Notes under the pieces: model-generated
Told to the model about the DNA's origin: nothing
Databases searched by the model: none
Seen by the model: the letters and a program-made list of their open reading frames with translations, nothing else
Source of the DNA: an uncultured Collinsella sp.
Lineage (GTDB): Bacteria; Actinomycetota; Coriobacteriia; Coriobacteriales; Coriobacteriaceae
Length of the DNA: 61,399 nt
Assembly (NCBI GenBank): GCA_900758375.1
Contig: CAAERJ010000032.1
Location: 1-61,399 of the forward strand
Direction: 5' to 3'
Translations under genes and position numbers: made by a program
In this document: piece after piece, positions 1 through 6,954 of the stretch
Numbering within the stretch: position 1 is the first letter of the stretch
How the letters are laid out: each line of letters starts with the position of its first letter

Positions 1-225
1 GGCTTTTTGGAAAACGGCCTGCTGTACTTTGGCGTGATCTTTACCTTTGTGTTTGGCGCCGTGTTGGGCAACTGGTGTATTGAGCGCATGGGCCTGCACG
101 CCATCGTCGTGGCGAGCTTGCTGCTGTTTGTCGCGTTTGCCATCATGTTCATCGACCGCGAGCGCGACTTGCGCTTACGCTGGAAGGTTGCGGCCGAGGC
201 TTGGAAAGAGGGCTGCCGAAAGTAA
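1..225 (+). CDS. C-terminal fragment of a polytopic membrane protein, possibly DUF1275/YoaK family
   Basis: The reading frame is open from the first base of the window and ends at TAA 223-225, so only the last ~74 residues of the protein are present. They contain two hydrophobic segments (about residues 8-28 and 34-52 of the fragment) followed by a charged, Arg/Lys/Glu-rich cytoplasmic tail. The Gly-rich hydrophobic helix beginning YFGVIFTFVFGAVLG resembles the last helices of DUF1275 (YoaK-like) membrane proteins, but so short a piece cannot settle the family. The function is unknown. Two hairpins follow immediately, so this is the last gene of its transcription unit. Confidence 0.55.
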   Translation, partial: GFLENGLLYFGVIFTFVFGAVLGNWCIERMGLHAIVVASLLLFVAFAIMFIDRERDLRLRWKVAAEAWKEGCRK

Positions 226-230
226 CCGAT

Positions 231-306
231 TGCGGCAAAGGGGCTGTTCCTTTGCCGCACTGATCAATATTGGGGAGGGGACGGCCATCTCGGCCGCCCC
301 TTTTTT
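231..306 (+). terminator. Double hairpin terminator after the membrane-protein fragment
   Basis: A perfect 11-bp stem (231-241 with 249-259) is followed by a second GC-rich hairpin (277-300) that runs into TTTTTT at 301-306. The second hairpin has the form of an intrinsic terminator for the gene ending at 225. Confidence 0.8.
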
Positions 307-433
307 GGAGTCTTAAGCGCTAAGGTGCATGTTTGTAATGACAAGATTTGACGTCAGCAAAGCGTGTTGTTTGAGGCTATAGAATAAAAATGTCATCTTT
401 CCAGCTATGATTATTAGTTAAGGGGATGGACAT

Positions 434-760
434 ATGTCAGAACTTTTTATTCATAATAAGACGACAGTAATCAAGTTGATAATCAAGGCGGAGAACTGTC
501 CTCTTTATTGCTTTGTAGAGCCTTTCTGAGCAGCTATTCTATTATTAGTCTGGATGAGTCTTGCAACAATTTAGATAGTGTTTCGATATCCTTTTTGAAA
601 GTAGCGTTTACGCAGGAGTTGAAAAAACATACCACCATTACTGCGGATCATGGACGTGGTTTCGAACAATTTGCAGACTATGTAATACAGTTCCAGGAGC
701 CAGAAAAAAACTATCCAGCTCCTGAATGTTGCTACGAACTGCTTTTTGCGATTTATTCGA
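434..760 (+). pseudogene. Remnant of an ABC-type ATPase (C-loop to H-loop region only)
   Basis: In the frame read from 460 the translation gives a run similar to the second half of an ABC ATPase. NQGGELSSLLLCRAFLSS matches the signature motif and following helix (LSGGQ...ARALL). IISLDESCNNLD matches Walker B and the D-loop, and TADHGRGFEQFADYVIQF matches the H-loop region. No Walker A is present. A start codon with a weak RBS at 434 lies in a different frame (MSELFIHNK...), and an in-frame stop precedes the homologous part at 457-459. The homologous run ends near 760, where it meets the opposite-strand gene. The segment is clearly more AT-rich than its neighbours. I read it as a truncated, frameshifted ABC transporter gene, perhaps from a peptide exporter. 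The pattern match is by eye only. Confidence 0.5.
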
Positions 761-1292
761 GATGCTCTTCAATCCGAGCCCTAAGAAGGGCAATGGCTGT
801 AGGTATTCCAATTGCGGCGGCTAATTCGGCTTTATCCAAAACCTGTATGCTAAAGCACGATTGTTTATCACATTGAAGGACGATAACTGAAGATAGTTTC
901 ACTTCCCGTTGGCTGAATATATCGTAATCTCCAAATAGGAAGTTACCTTTTATTGTGTAATTCGGTATGTTCGTTACGCACTTCATCTCAAGTCTGTTTA
1001 GACCATAATCAAACACCGCAACTTCCTCGTGTTCGATGATGAGCGCAACCCTGGGCATGTTGCTAAAACCACCGTCGACGACAGTGAAGAGTTTTTCATT
1101 TGCATCGTCATAAACGGTATATTTAAGACTCAATAGCTGTCCTAGTGGACCCGTGAACCCATGTTTTTTGATGTTGAGGCTGTCTCCCGCTGGGTTGACG
1201 AGAGCCAGAGTATGCGGATAAGGGTTACCTTCAATTGAGATTCGATATTCGTTTGTAGCCGCCTTGCTCGATTTAGGACCACTAGCCACCAT
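753..1292 (-). CDS. LURP-one-related / tubby-C-like protein
   Basis: This 179-residue protein has no signal peptide and no membrane helix. It contains the alternating beta-strand pattern of LURP-one-related proteins. Short strands read as 'LKYTVYDDANEKLFTVV', 'EVAVFDYGLNRLEMK' and 'IPNYTIKGNFLFGDYDIF', and the C-terminal helix 'AELAAAIGIPTAIALL' is like the hydrophobic central helix of the tubby fold. The role of bacterial members is poorly known, and the fold is related to phospholipid scramblases. The start at 1292 lies 3 nt after the stop of a 42-codon membrane-peptide gene, which suggests co-translation. The gene is in an AT-rich island beside a decayed ABC ATPase, consistent with horizontal acquisition. 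The family call rests on the strand pattern and is moderately secure. Confidence 0.6.
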   Translation of the reverse strand: MVASGPKSSKAATNEYRISIEGNPYPHTLALVNPAGDSLNIKKHGFTGPLGQLLSLKYTVYDDANEKLFTVVDGGFSNMPRVALIIEHEEVAVFDYGLNRLEMKCVTNIPNYTIKGNFLFGDYDIFSQREVKLSSVIVLQCDKQSCFSIQVLDKAELAAAIGIPTAIALLRARIEEHLE

Positions 1293-1295
1293 GTG

Positions 1296-1424
1296 TCATC
1301 GCCTCGATCGAATTGGAACCGTCTTCTGCCTCGTGCGGAGAATTACGCCGTACGTTGCAGTAGATGCAGCTGCAATAACCGCATGGGCAATTTCTAACAA
1401 AATGAATGACGTTATTTGCTGCAT
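1296..1424 (-). CDS. Small single-span membrane peptide (42 aa) upstream of the LURP-one-like gene
   Basis: The frame from ATG 1424 encodes 42 residues beginning MQQITSFILLEIAHAVIAAA, with a hydrophobic stretch at about residues 6-29 and a strongly basic tail (RTRQKT...RSRR). This is the topology of a small single-pass membrane protein with its C-terminus inside. Its TGA (1298-1296) is 3 nt upstream of the next start codon. A near-consensus promoter lies just upstream, placing the expected transcription start only about 10 nt before the ATG. An overlapping frame (ATG 1428, ending 1282) is also open but encodes a Cys/Asn-rich chain without recognisable features. I favour the hydrophobic frame because of its spacing to the next gene. 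No homology is recognised. Confidence 0.45.
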   Translation of the reverse strand: MQQITSFILLEIAHAVIAAASTATYGVILRTRQKTVPIRSRR

Positions 1425-1440
1425 GCATGTTATTCACTAC

Positions 1441-1469
1441 AAAGTATCTTGTTATAAACGTATTGTCAA
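1441..1469 (-). promoter_or_regulatory. Sigma-70-type promoter for the 42-aa / LURP-one-like unit
   Basis: On the minus strand TTGACA (1469-1464) is separated by exactly 17 nt from TACTTT (1446-1441). The predicted start is near 1434, giving a leader of only about 10 nt before ATG 1424. Confidence 0.65.
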
Positions 1470-1588
1470 ACATATATTGCTAAAACAGAAACAATTTATA
1501 GACTGAGTCGGTCGTATTCTTTGGGCGATTGCTCCTATAATCTAGCCTTCGCTGCTGTCGGGAGGGAAGGACAGGGCTCCGTTATTCT

Positions 1589-1604
1589 GTTGAAACGCTT
1601 TAAC
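1589..1604 (+). promoter_or_regulatory. LacI/GalR-type palindromic operator upstream of fucO
   Basis: GTTGAAACGCTTTAAC is a 16-bp palindrome with a central CG and the half-site pattern GTTnAAnCG, typical of LacI/GalR-family or CcpA-type sites. It lies about 100 nt upstream of the FucO start. A TATAAT box is at 1536-1541, but no convincing -35 box is visible. Confidence 0.5.
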
Positions 1605-1703
1605 ACTTTTGATGTTCTCACGCGTTTTTTGTTTCAAAAGCGTTAGGATGGGACTTATAGCGCGGGGCGTAATGGGTGCCTCGCACACGATGGGAGGCTA
1701 TCA

Positions 1704-2870
1704 ATGGCTAATCGTTTCGTTCTCAATACCATCTCTTATCATGGTTCCGGCGCCATCAAGGAGATCCCCGGCGAGCTCCAGCGTCGCGGCTACAAGAAGA
1801 TCTTCGTCTGTTCCGACCCCGATCTGGTCAAGTTCGGCGTTACCGCTAAGGTGACCGACGAGCTCGACGCTGCCGGCATCGCTTGGAGCCTCTACTCCGA
1901 GATCAAGCCCAACCCCACTATCCAGAACGTCAAGGACGGCGTCGAGGCCTTTAAGGCCGCCGAGGCTGACGCTATCGTGACCATCGGTGGCGGCTCCTCC
2001 ATGGACACCGCTAAGGCCATCGGCATTATCATCAACAACCCCGAGTTCGCCGATGTCCGCAGCCTCGAGGGTGTTGCTCCCACTAAGAACCACGCCGTGT
2101 TCACCATCGCCGTGCCGACGACCGCCGGTACCGCTGCTGAGGTGACCATCAACTACGTCATCACCGACCCCGAGAAGGTCCGCAAGTTCGTGTGCGTTGA
2201 CACCAACGACGCCCCCGAGGTCGCCGTCGTCGACCCCGACATGATGGCTTCCATGCCCGCCGGCCTGACCGCTTCCACTGGCATGGACGCTCTGACCCAC
2301 GCCATCGAGGGCTACACCACCAAGGGCGCTTGGGAGCTTTCCGACATGTTCCACTTTGAGGCTATCAAGCTGATCAGCGAGAACCTGCGCGACTCCGTCG
2401 CCGAGGCCAAGTCCGGTCAGCCCGGCTCCGGCCGCGAGGGCATGGCTCTTGGCCAGTATGTCGCCGGCATGGGCTTCTCCAACGTTGGCCTGGGCATCGA
2501 CCACGCCATGGCTCACACCCTGTCCGCTCACTACGACACCCCGCACGGCGTCGCCTGCGCCATGCTGCTGCCGATCGCCATGGAGTTCAACAAGCCGGTT
2601 TGCGCCGAGCGCCTGGCCAAGGTCGCCGTCGCCATGGGCGTTGACACCACGGGCATGAGCACCGACGAGGCTGCCGACGCCGCCATCGCCGCCGTCAAGC
2701 AGCTTTCCGCCGACGTGAACATCCCGCACGTCTGCGAGGCCATGAAGGCTGACGAGATCGAGGTCCTGGCCAAGGACGCCATGGCCGACGCCTGCTTCCC
2801 GGGCAACCCGCGCGAGGCGACGCTCGACGACGTCATCGAGCTCTTCAAGAAGATCTGCCCGGCTGCTTAA
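1704..2870 (+). CDS. fucO: Lactaldehyde reductase / 1,2-propanediol oxidoreductase (iron-containing alcohol dehydrogenase)
   Basis: This 388-residue group III (Fe-dependent) alcohol dehydrogenase reduces lactaldehyde to 1,2-propanediol with NADH, the redox-balancing step of fucose and rhamnose fermentation. It aligns by eye with E. coli FucO almost end to end, sharing for example NNPEFADVRSLEG, PTTAGTAAEVTINYVITD and MALGQYVAGMGFSNVGLG. The nucleotide-binding GGGSSMDTAKAIG is at about residues 95-107. The metal ligands D195, H199, H267 and H281 are all present. The ATG is preceded by a GGGAGG ribosome site. The gene is monocistronic: a LacI-type operator lies upstream and a large inverted repeat follows. 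Regulation by a sugar-responsive LacI-family repressor is an inference from that operator. No fucose catabolic gene is nearby. Confidence 0.92.
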   Translation: MANRFVLNTISYHGSGAIKEIPGELQRRGYKKIFVCSDPDLVKFGVTAKVTDELDAAGIAWSLYSEIKPNPTIQNVKDGVEAFKAAEADAIVTIGGGSSMDTAKAIGIIINNPEFADVRSLEGVAPTKNHAVFTIAVPTTAGTAAEVTINYVITDPEKVRKFVCVDTNDAPEVAVVDPDMMASMPAGLTASTGMDALTHAIEGYTTKGAWELSDMFHFEAIKLISENLRDSVAEAKSGQPGSGREGMALGQYVAGMGFSNVGLGIDHAMAHTLSAHYDTPHGVACAMLLPIAMEFNKPVCAERLAKVAVAMGVDTTGMSTDEAADAAIAAVKQLSADVNIPHVCEAMKADEIEVLAKDAMADACFPGNPREATLDDVIELFKKICPAA

Positions 2871-2877
2871 CCTGGTT

Positions 2878-3005
2878 CGGCGGGCCCCGCCCGTTAGCCC
2901 CAGAATCGTCCTCGGACATGTCGGAGGCCCCGCTGCGCACTACGTGCGGCGGGGCCTCCTTCTGTCCTGCGGAAAGATTCTGGGGCTAACGGGCGGGGCC
3001 CGCCG
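2878..3005. repeat. Long perfect inverted repeat (30-bp arms) with nested hairpin
   Basis: Arms 2878-2907 and 2976-3005 are perfectly complementary over 30 bp. The 68-nt interior holds a second stem (2923-2933 with 2949-2959, 11 bp). The element starts 7 nt after the fucO stop codon and can act as its terminator, although no T-run follows. It is one of four long intergenic palindromes in the window. Confidence 0.85.
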
Positions 3006-3124
3006 GCTCGTTGTCGTAGCGGGCGCTGTTCGGAAGAGCTCGATGGGTCATCTCGCTAGGTAAAAAGATGGTTCGCGGTGGTATCGTTGCTGTGGGTTTA
3101 ATTCGATATGAAAGGGTGACTTTG

Positions 3125-4153
3125 GTGTCCAAGATGGATTCTACGCTCTCCTATATTACTGACCAGTTGAAGGCGCTTACCTCGATTGCTTCGCCTACGG
3201 GCTATACCCGTGCGGCGACTGATTATCTAATGGAAACGTTGCGCGATATGGGCTTTGGGCCCGAGCGCTCCAATAAGGGCAACGTGCTCGTTGAGCTTGG
3301 CGGCGAGGGCGAGCCGCTTGTGTTGGCGAGCCATGTCGATACCCTGGGCGCCATGGTGCGCTCCATTAAGGACAATGGCCGCCTGCGTCCCACGACGCTT
3401 GGTGGACACCAGTGGTCTACGGCCGATGGCGAGAACTGCACCGTCTACACGCGTGACGGCAATGTGTACACGGGTGTGGTCCTCAATACCGAGCCTTCGG
3501 CGCACGTGGCCGATGAGCCGGTCAAGACCATCGAGAAGAACATGGAAATCCTGCTCGACGAGAACGTTGACAGCAAGGACGATGTGCTCGAGCTGGGTAT
3601 TCAGACCGGCGACATCATCGCTATGGATCCGCGCACCACGGTGACGGAGAGCGGCTACATCAAGAGTCGCTTCCTTGACGACAAGCTGTCCGCGTCGATT
3701 CTGCTGGGTCTGGCCCGCGCCGTTGCTGACGGCGAGGTGTCGCTTTCGCGCAAGGTGTCGCTGCTCTTTACGGTGTACGAGGAGGTCGGTCACGGCGGCG
3801 CCTTTGTGCCGGCCGACACGCGCGAGATGATCAGCGTGGACATGGGCTGCGTGGGCGACGACCTGTGCTGCACCGAGCGCATGGTTTCGATTTGCGCCAA
3901 GGATTCGGGCGGTCCGTACAACTACGACCTGGTAACCACGCTGTCCAACATCGCGCGCGAGCTGGAGCTCGATTACGCCATCGACGTGTACCCGCATTAC
4001 GGTTCGGACGTCGAGGCCACGCTCTCGGCCGGCTACGACATTCGCCATGGTCTGATCGGCCCCGGCGTGTACGCGAGCCACAACTACGAGCGCAGCCACA
4101 TCGACGGCGTGCGCAATACCTACGAGCTGGTTCGCGCCTACGTTCAGCGCTAG
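3125..4153 (+). CDS. M42 family metallopeptidase (glutamyl aminopeptidase-like)
   Basis: This cytosolic 342-residue aminopeptidase of the M42 (tetrahedral aminopeptidase/FrvX/YsdC) family removes N-terminal residues from peptides using a di-metal centre. Metal and catalytic motifs are visible in the usual order: SHVDTLG (H70, D72), the bridging Asp in RFLDDKLSA, the catalytic Glu pair in YEEVGHGG, the Asp in SVDMGCVGDD, and the C-terminal His in GPGVYASHNYERSH. A longer frame begins at ATG 3068, but AAGGG at 3112-3116 is 8 nt from GTG 3125, and homologues start close to 'MDSTLSYI'. I therefore use GTG 3125; ATG 3134 is the alternative. The gene stands alone and ends at a strong terminator. 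Confidence 0.88.
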   Translation: MSKMDSTLSYITDQLKALTSIASPTGYTRAATDYLMETLRDMGFGPERSNKGNVLVELGGEGEPLVLASHVDTLGAMVRSIKDNGRLRPTTLGGHQWSTADGENCTVYTRDGNVYTGVVLNTEPSAHVADEPVKTIEKNMEILLDENVDSKDDVLELGIQTGDIIAMDPRTTVTESGYIKSRFLDDKLSASILLGLARAVADGEVSLSRKVSLLFTVYEEVGHGGAFVPADTREMISVDMGCVGDDLCCTERMVSICAKDSGGPYNYDLVTTLSNIARELELDYAIDVYPHYGSDVEATLSAGYDIRHGLIGPGVYASHNYERSHIDGVRNTYELVRAYVQR

Positions 4154-4188
4154 AGGAGCAGCTTGCGACTCGGCTGACCAATCGCTAA

Positions 4189-4212
4189 GGCCCGATTTCT
4201 CGGGCCTTTTTT
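4189..4212 (+). terminator. Intrinsic terminator after the M42 peptidase
   Basis: GGCCCGA-tttc-TCGGGCC forms a 7-bp stem with a 4-nt loop and is followed by TTTTTT. Confidence 0.92.
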
Positions 4213-4221
4213 CGCTTTGGG

Positions 4222-4276
4222 TTGTTTAGTATTATGATGTATGTAATCTATTTACTAAACGTTTAAATTACTTAAC
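4222..4276 (+). promoter_or_regulatory. Promoter with palindromic operators for the HTH-HipA-like gene
   Basis: TTGTTT (4222-4227) and TAATCT (4244-4249) form a plausible promoter with a 16-nt spacer. GTTTAGTA (4224-4231) and TACTAAAC (4253-4260) are exact inverse complements that bracket it. Directly adjoining is a second imperfect palindrome, GTTTAA...TTAAC (4261-4276). Overlap with the -35 and start regions is the geometry expected for autorepression. Confidence 0.6.
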
Positions 4277-4291
4277 GAGGTGATGCGGTGT

Positions 4292-5665
4292 ATGGATACG
4301 TCTGAGTACTTGTCTATGGGTGATGCTGCCCGCCTGCTGGGCGTTACGAAAGCCCGCATATCTCAACTTGCCTCATCGGGAACGCTCGCGTGCGATATTG
4401 TGGGCGGACGGAAGATGGTCGAGTACAATTCCGCGGTCGCTTATCAAAAGGTCCGCAAACGTGGGCGCCGTCCTGCGGCCGATGTGGGGCGCAAGTTTAC
4501 GCTGATGTCCGCCGATTACGAGGTTGCGCGTGTCTCATTTGATCCGACGCGTGAGTTTCCCTTCGAAATCGCCGAGGTACTCGATGAGCAGAGGATGCCG
4601 TTTGGCACGTGCTCGAGCTCTTCTCCTACGGTGAATAAACGGGAGCTCAACGTGTGGTGGAGCCATCGGTCGGTGCCCGATGTTCGTCCCGGACTCGTCT
4701 CGCGCTATCGCGAACTGGGAATTGCCTGTGGCATCGAGGTTCCGGTTCGGTGCCTGGGCCTCTCGCTTTCTGATTGTTATTGGCTGCGGCCGACCGATTG
4801 CACCGAACTTAAATGGCGAAACATCAATTACTTTGAGAACGAATTTGAGCGATCGGCGCCCGAAGAGCGTTCGGGTTGGCTGGAAGGCATCGGTCTTAAA
4901 AATCCCGACAACACATCCGAGGGCGAGCTTCCTAAATCGTGGATGATTCGCAACGGTGTTCGCGTTCTGGTCAAGGGGTGCGGCATGGACGACCAACGGC
5001 CCTTTAACGAGGTGGTTGCAACGGCCCTGCATCGTCGCTTGCTGTCGGAGGGCGAGTTTGTTCCTTATACGGTTGAGCGGATGTTCGATGGCCCTGTGTG
5101 TCTGTGCGACGACTTTCTTGACGGCCGCGAGGAATACGTTCCGGCTGTTTCCGTTAAGGGCGCACTTGGTAGCCAGCGGGGAAACTCGACGTACGACCGG
5201 TACTGCCGCTTCCTTGGTAAGCATGGAGCAGACGAGGCTGCCGTGAGAAGGTCTATGTCGCAGATGATTGTCTGCGATGCCCTTTTGGCCAACAGCGACC
5301 GCCATTGGCGAAACTTCGGCATCATCCGCAATGTCGACACCCTGGAGATAAGGCCTGCCCCGCTGTTCGATAGCGGCAACTGCCTGTGGTACAACGTACC
5401 AACTGCCGTGCTCGCAGCTGGGGAGTTTGGGTTTTCCGCTAAGCCGTTTGGGCCCGACCCTTCCGTCCAGCTGGCGCTTGCGGACTCGGTCGATTGGTTC
5501 GATCCATCGCGGCTCAACGGATTTGTTGATGAGGCGATCGAGATTCTTTCGCAGAGCGAATGGGCGACGGCGGAGGGTCGACTCGAGGCCATTTGCCGCG
5601 GCCTCGAGCGTCGCGTAATCGAGGTTAGTGCCGCTGTTGAGGTGCTTCGACACGTGCAGCGATAA
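4292..5665 (+). CDS. HTH domain fused to a HipA-like kinase domain
   Basis: The 457-residue protein starts with a MerR/excisionase-like helix-turn-helix (residues ~5-40, 'YLSMGDAARLLGVTKARISQ'). A linker and a long middle region follow, then a C-terminal HipA-type kinase core. The catalytic loop reads NSDRHWRNFG with D336 and N341, and the DFG-equivalent metal-binding Asp is in APLFDSGN (D360). The spacing (D+5, D+24) is close to E. coli HipA (D309, N314, D332). HipA kinases phosphorylate translation factors such as glutamyl-tRNA synthetase and are normally held by a separate HipB antitoxin. Here no HipB gene is adjacent and the DNA-binding module is on the same chain. GAGGTGAT ending 7 nt before ATG 4292 selects this start over GTG 4280 or ATG 4283. 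The substrate is unknown. Confidence 0.75.
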   Translation: MDTSEYLSMGDAARLLGVTKARISQLASSGTLACDIVGGRKMVEYNSAVAYQKVRKRGRRPAADVGRKFTLMSADYEVARVSFDPTREFPFEIAEVLDEQRMPFGTCSSSSPTVNKRELNVWWSHRSVPDVRPGLVSRYRELGIACGIEVPVRCLGLSLSDCYWLRPTDCTELKWRNINYFENEFERSAPEERSGWLEGIGLKNPDNTSEGELPKSWMIRNGVRVLVKGCGMDDQRPFNEVVATALHRRLLSEGEFVPYTVERMFDGPVCLCDDFLDGREEYVPAVSVKGALGSQRGNSTYDRYCRFLGKHGADEAAVRRSMSQMIVCDALLANSDRHWRNFGIIRNVDTLEIRPAPLFDSGNCLWYNVPTAVLAAGEFGFSAKPFGPDPSVQLALADSVDWFDPSRLNGFVDEAIEILSQSEWATAEGRLEAICRGLERRVIEVSAAVEVLRHVQR

Positions 5666-5673
5666 ACCTGTGG

Positions 5674-6774
5674 CTACTTAAGTGCGCCGGTCACCGTACC
5701 GCCACCCAGGACGATGTCGCCGCGATAGACGACGACGGCTTGGCCGGGGGCGATGGCTCGCTGCGGCTCGTCAAAGGTCAGCAGCATTTGTCCGTCGGCG
5801 TCACGCGTAAGGGTCGCTGCCTGGTCTTTCTGACGGTAGCGGTACTTGGCACCTACGCGAATGCCGCCGGCGTCGAGCTCCGTCTCCATGCGTGCGTCCG
5901 GCGCGCTCCAGATCCACTCATCGGCCGTGAGGGCAGCGGCGGTCAGGTCCTCGGCCTCACCCAGATGCACGGTGTTGTTGGCGGCGTCGACGCCCGTCAC
6001 ATATACGGGATGCGCCATCGCTACGCCCAGGCCCTTGCGCTGGCCGATGGTGTAGCGCAGCGCGCCGTTGTGGCGCCCGACCACGCTGCCGTCGCGCCAC
6101 ACAATGTCGCCCGGTGCAGCGGGATGTCCGCAGCGACGCTCGATGTAGCCTGCGTAGTCACCGTCTGGAATAAAGCAGATGTCCTCGCTTTCGGCCTTCT
6201 TGGCGTTGGCAAAGCCCTGCTCGGCGGCTATGCGGCGCACGTCGAGCTCTTTGTCTAGGCCTGCCAGCGGAAAGATCGTGTGCGCCAAGCGCTCCTGCGT
6301 AAGCGAATACAAAAAGTAGCTTTGGTCCTTTTTGGGGTCTTCGCCGCGATGTAGCTGCCAGGTGCCGTCTGCCGCCTGGCTTGTTTTGGCGTAATGTCCC
6401 GTTGCGATGTAGTCGCAGCCCATGTCCAGCGCCGCATCGAGCAGCGCGCCAAACTTAATGTGGCGGTTGCAGATAATGCACGGATTGGGCGTCAGCCCCT
6501 CTTGGTAGGCGTTCACAAAGCGCTCGATAACACTGCGGTCGAAGGTCTGCTGCAGGTCGAGCACATGGTGGGGTATCCCCAGTCGCTCGGCGACGGCCTT
6601 TGCATCGGCGATGTCGCGGTCGACTTTGCTCATGCCCGTGGCGGGGTCGGGCGCGGGGCAGGTGAGGCGCATGGTGGCGCCGACGCATTCGTATCCCTGG
6701 CGCTTGAGCAGGTACGCGGTCACGCTGGAATCGACGCCGCCGCTCATGGCGACGAGCACGCGCTTGTTGTGCAT
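5674..6774 (-). CDS. mnmA: tRNA-specific 2-thiouridylase MnmA
   Basis: This 366-residue enzyme inserts sulfur at C2 of wobble U34 in tRNA-Lys, -Glu and -Gln, using ATP and a persulfide relayed from a cysteine desulfurase. The PP-loop SGGVDSS is at residues 11-17. The catalytic cysteines are C99 in NPCIICN and C200 in SEDICFIP, and the tRNA-binding C-terminal beta-barrel completes the chain. The length is normal for the family. GGAGA lies just upstream of the ATG. The next gene upstream on the same strand, cysteine synthase, is separated by a terminator, so the genes are linked by sulfur chemistry but probably transcribed apart. The gene is convergent with the HipA-like gene, with 8 nt between stop codons. 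Confidence 0.96.
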   Translation of the reverse strand: MHNKRVLVAMSGGVDSSVTAYLLKRQGYECVGATMRLTCPAPDPATGMSKVDRDIADAKAVAERLGIPHHVLDLQQTFDRSVIERFVNAYQEGLTPNPCIICNRHIKFGALLDAALDMGCDYIATGHYAKTSQAADGTWQLHRGEDPKKDQSYFLYSLTQERLAHTIFPLAGLDKELDVRRIAAEQGFANAKKAESEDICFIPDGDYAGYIERRCGHPAAPGDIVWRDGSVVGRHNGALRYTIGQRKGLGVAMAHPVYVTGVDAANNTVHLGEAEDLTAAALTADEWIWSAPDARMETELDAGGIRVGAKYRYRQKDQAATLTRDADGQMLLTFDEPQRAIAPGQAVVVYRGDIVLGGGTVTGALK

Positions 6775-6802
6775 GGGGAGGTTCTCCTTGGTGGCATGTG
6801 GC

Positions 6803-6842
6803 CAAAAAAGAAAAGCGGCGCGGGAGGCTGGTTCCGCGCCGC
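6803..6842 (-). terminator. Intrinsic terminator downstream of cysK
   Basis: On the minus strand GCGGCGCGG (6842-6834) pairs with CCGCGCCGC (6823-6815), and the stem is followed by TTTTCTTTTTT. It terminates the cysK transcript before mnmA. Confidence 0.85.
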
Positions 6843-6954
6843 AGACATTGTAGCAAGTTCGGACGTCCTGTGGGACACCCTGTTGGGATGAGCTCAGGCC
6901 GCCAGAAGAGAGGGTAGACCGGCGTGCCTTGGGCCTATCGACAAGTGACGGGCC

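Noticed and set aside
1264..1506. 80-codon plus-strand frame in the AT-rich island
   Set aside because: It overlaps the minus-strand promoter and the 42-codon gene and lacks a ribosome site.
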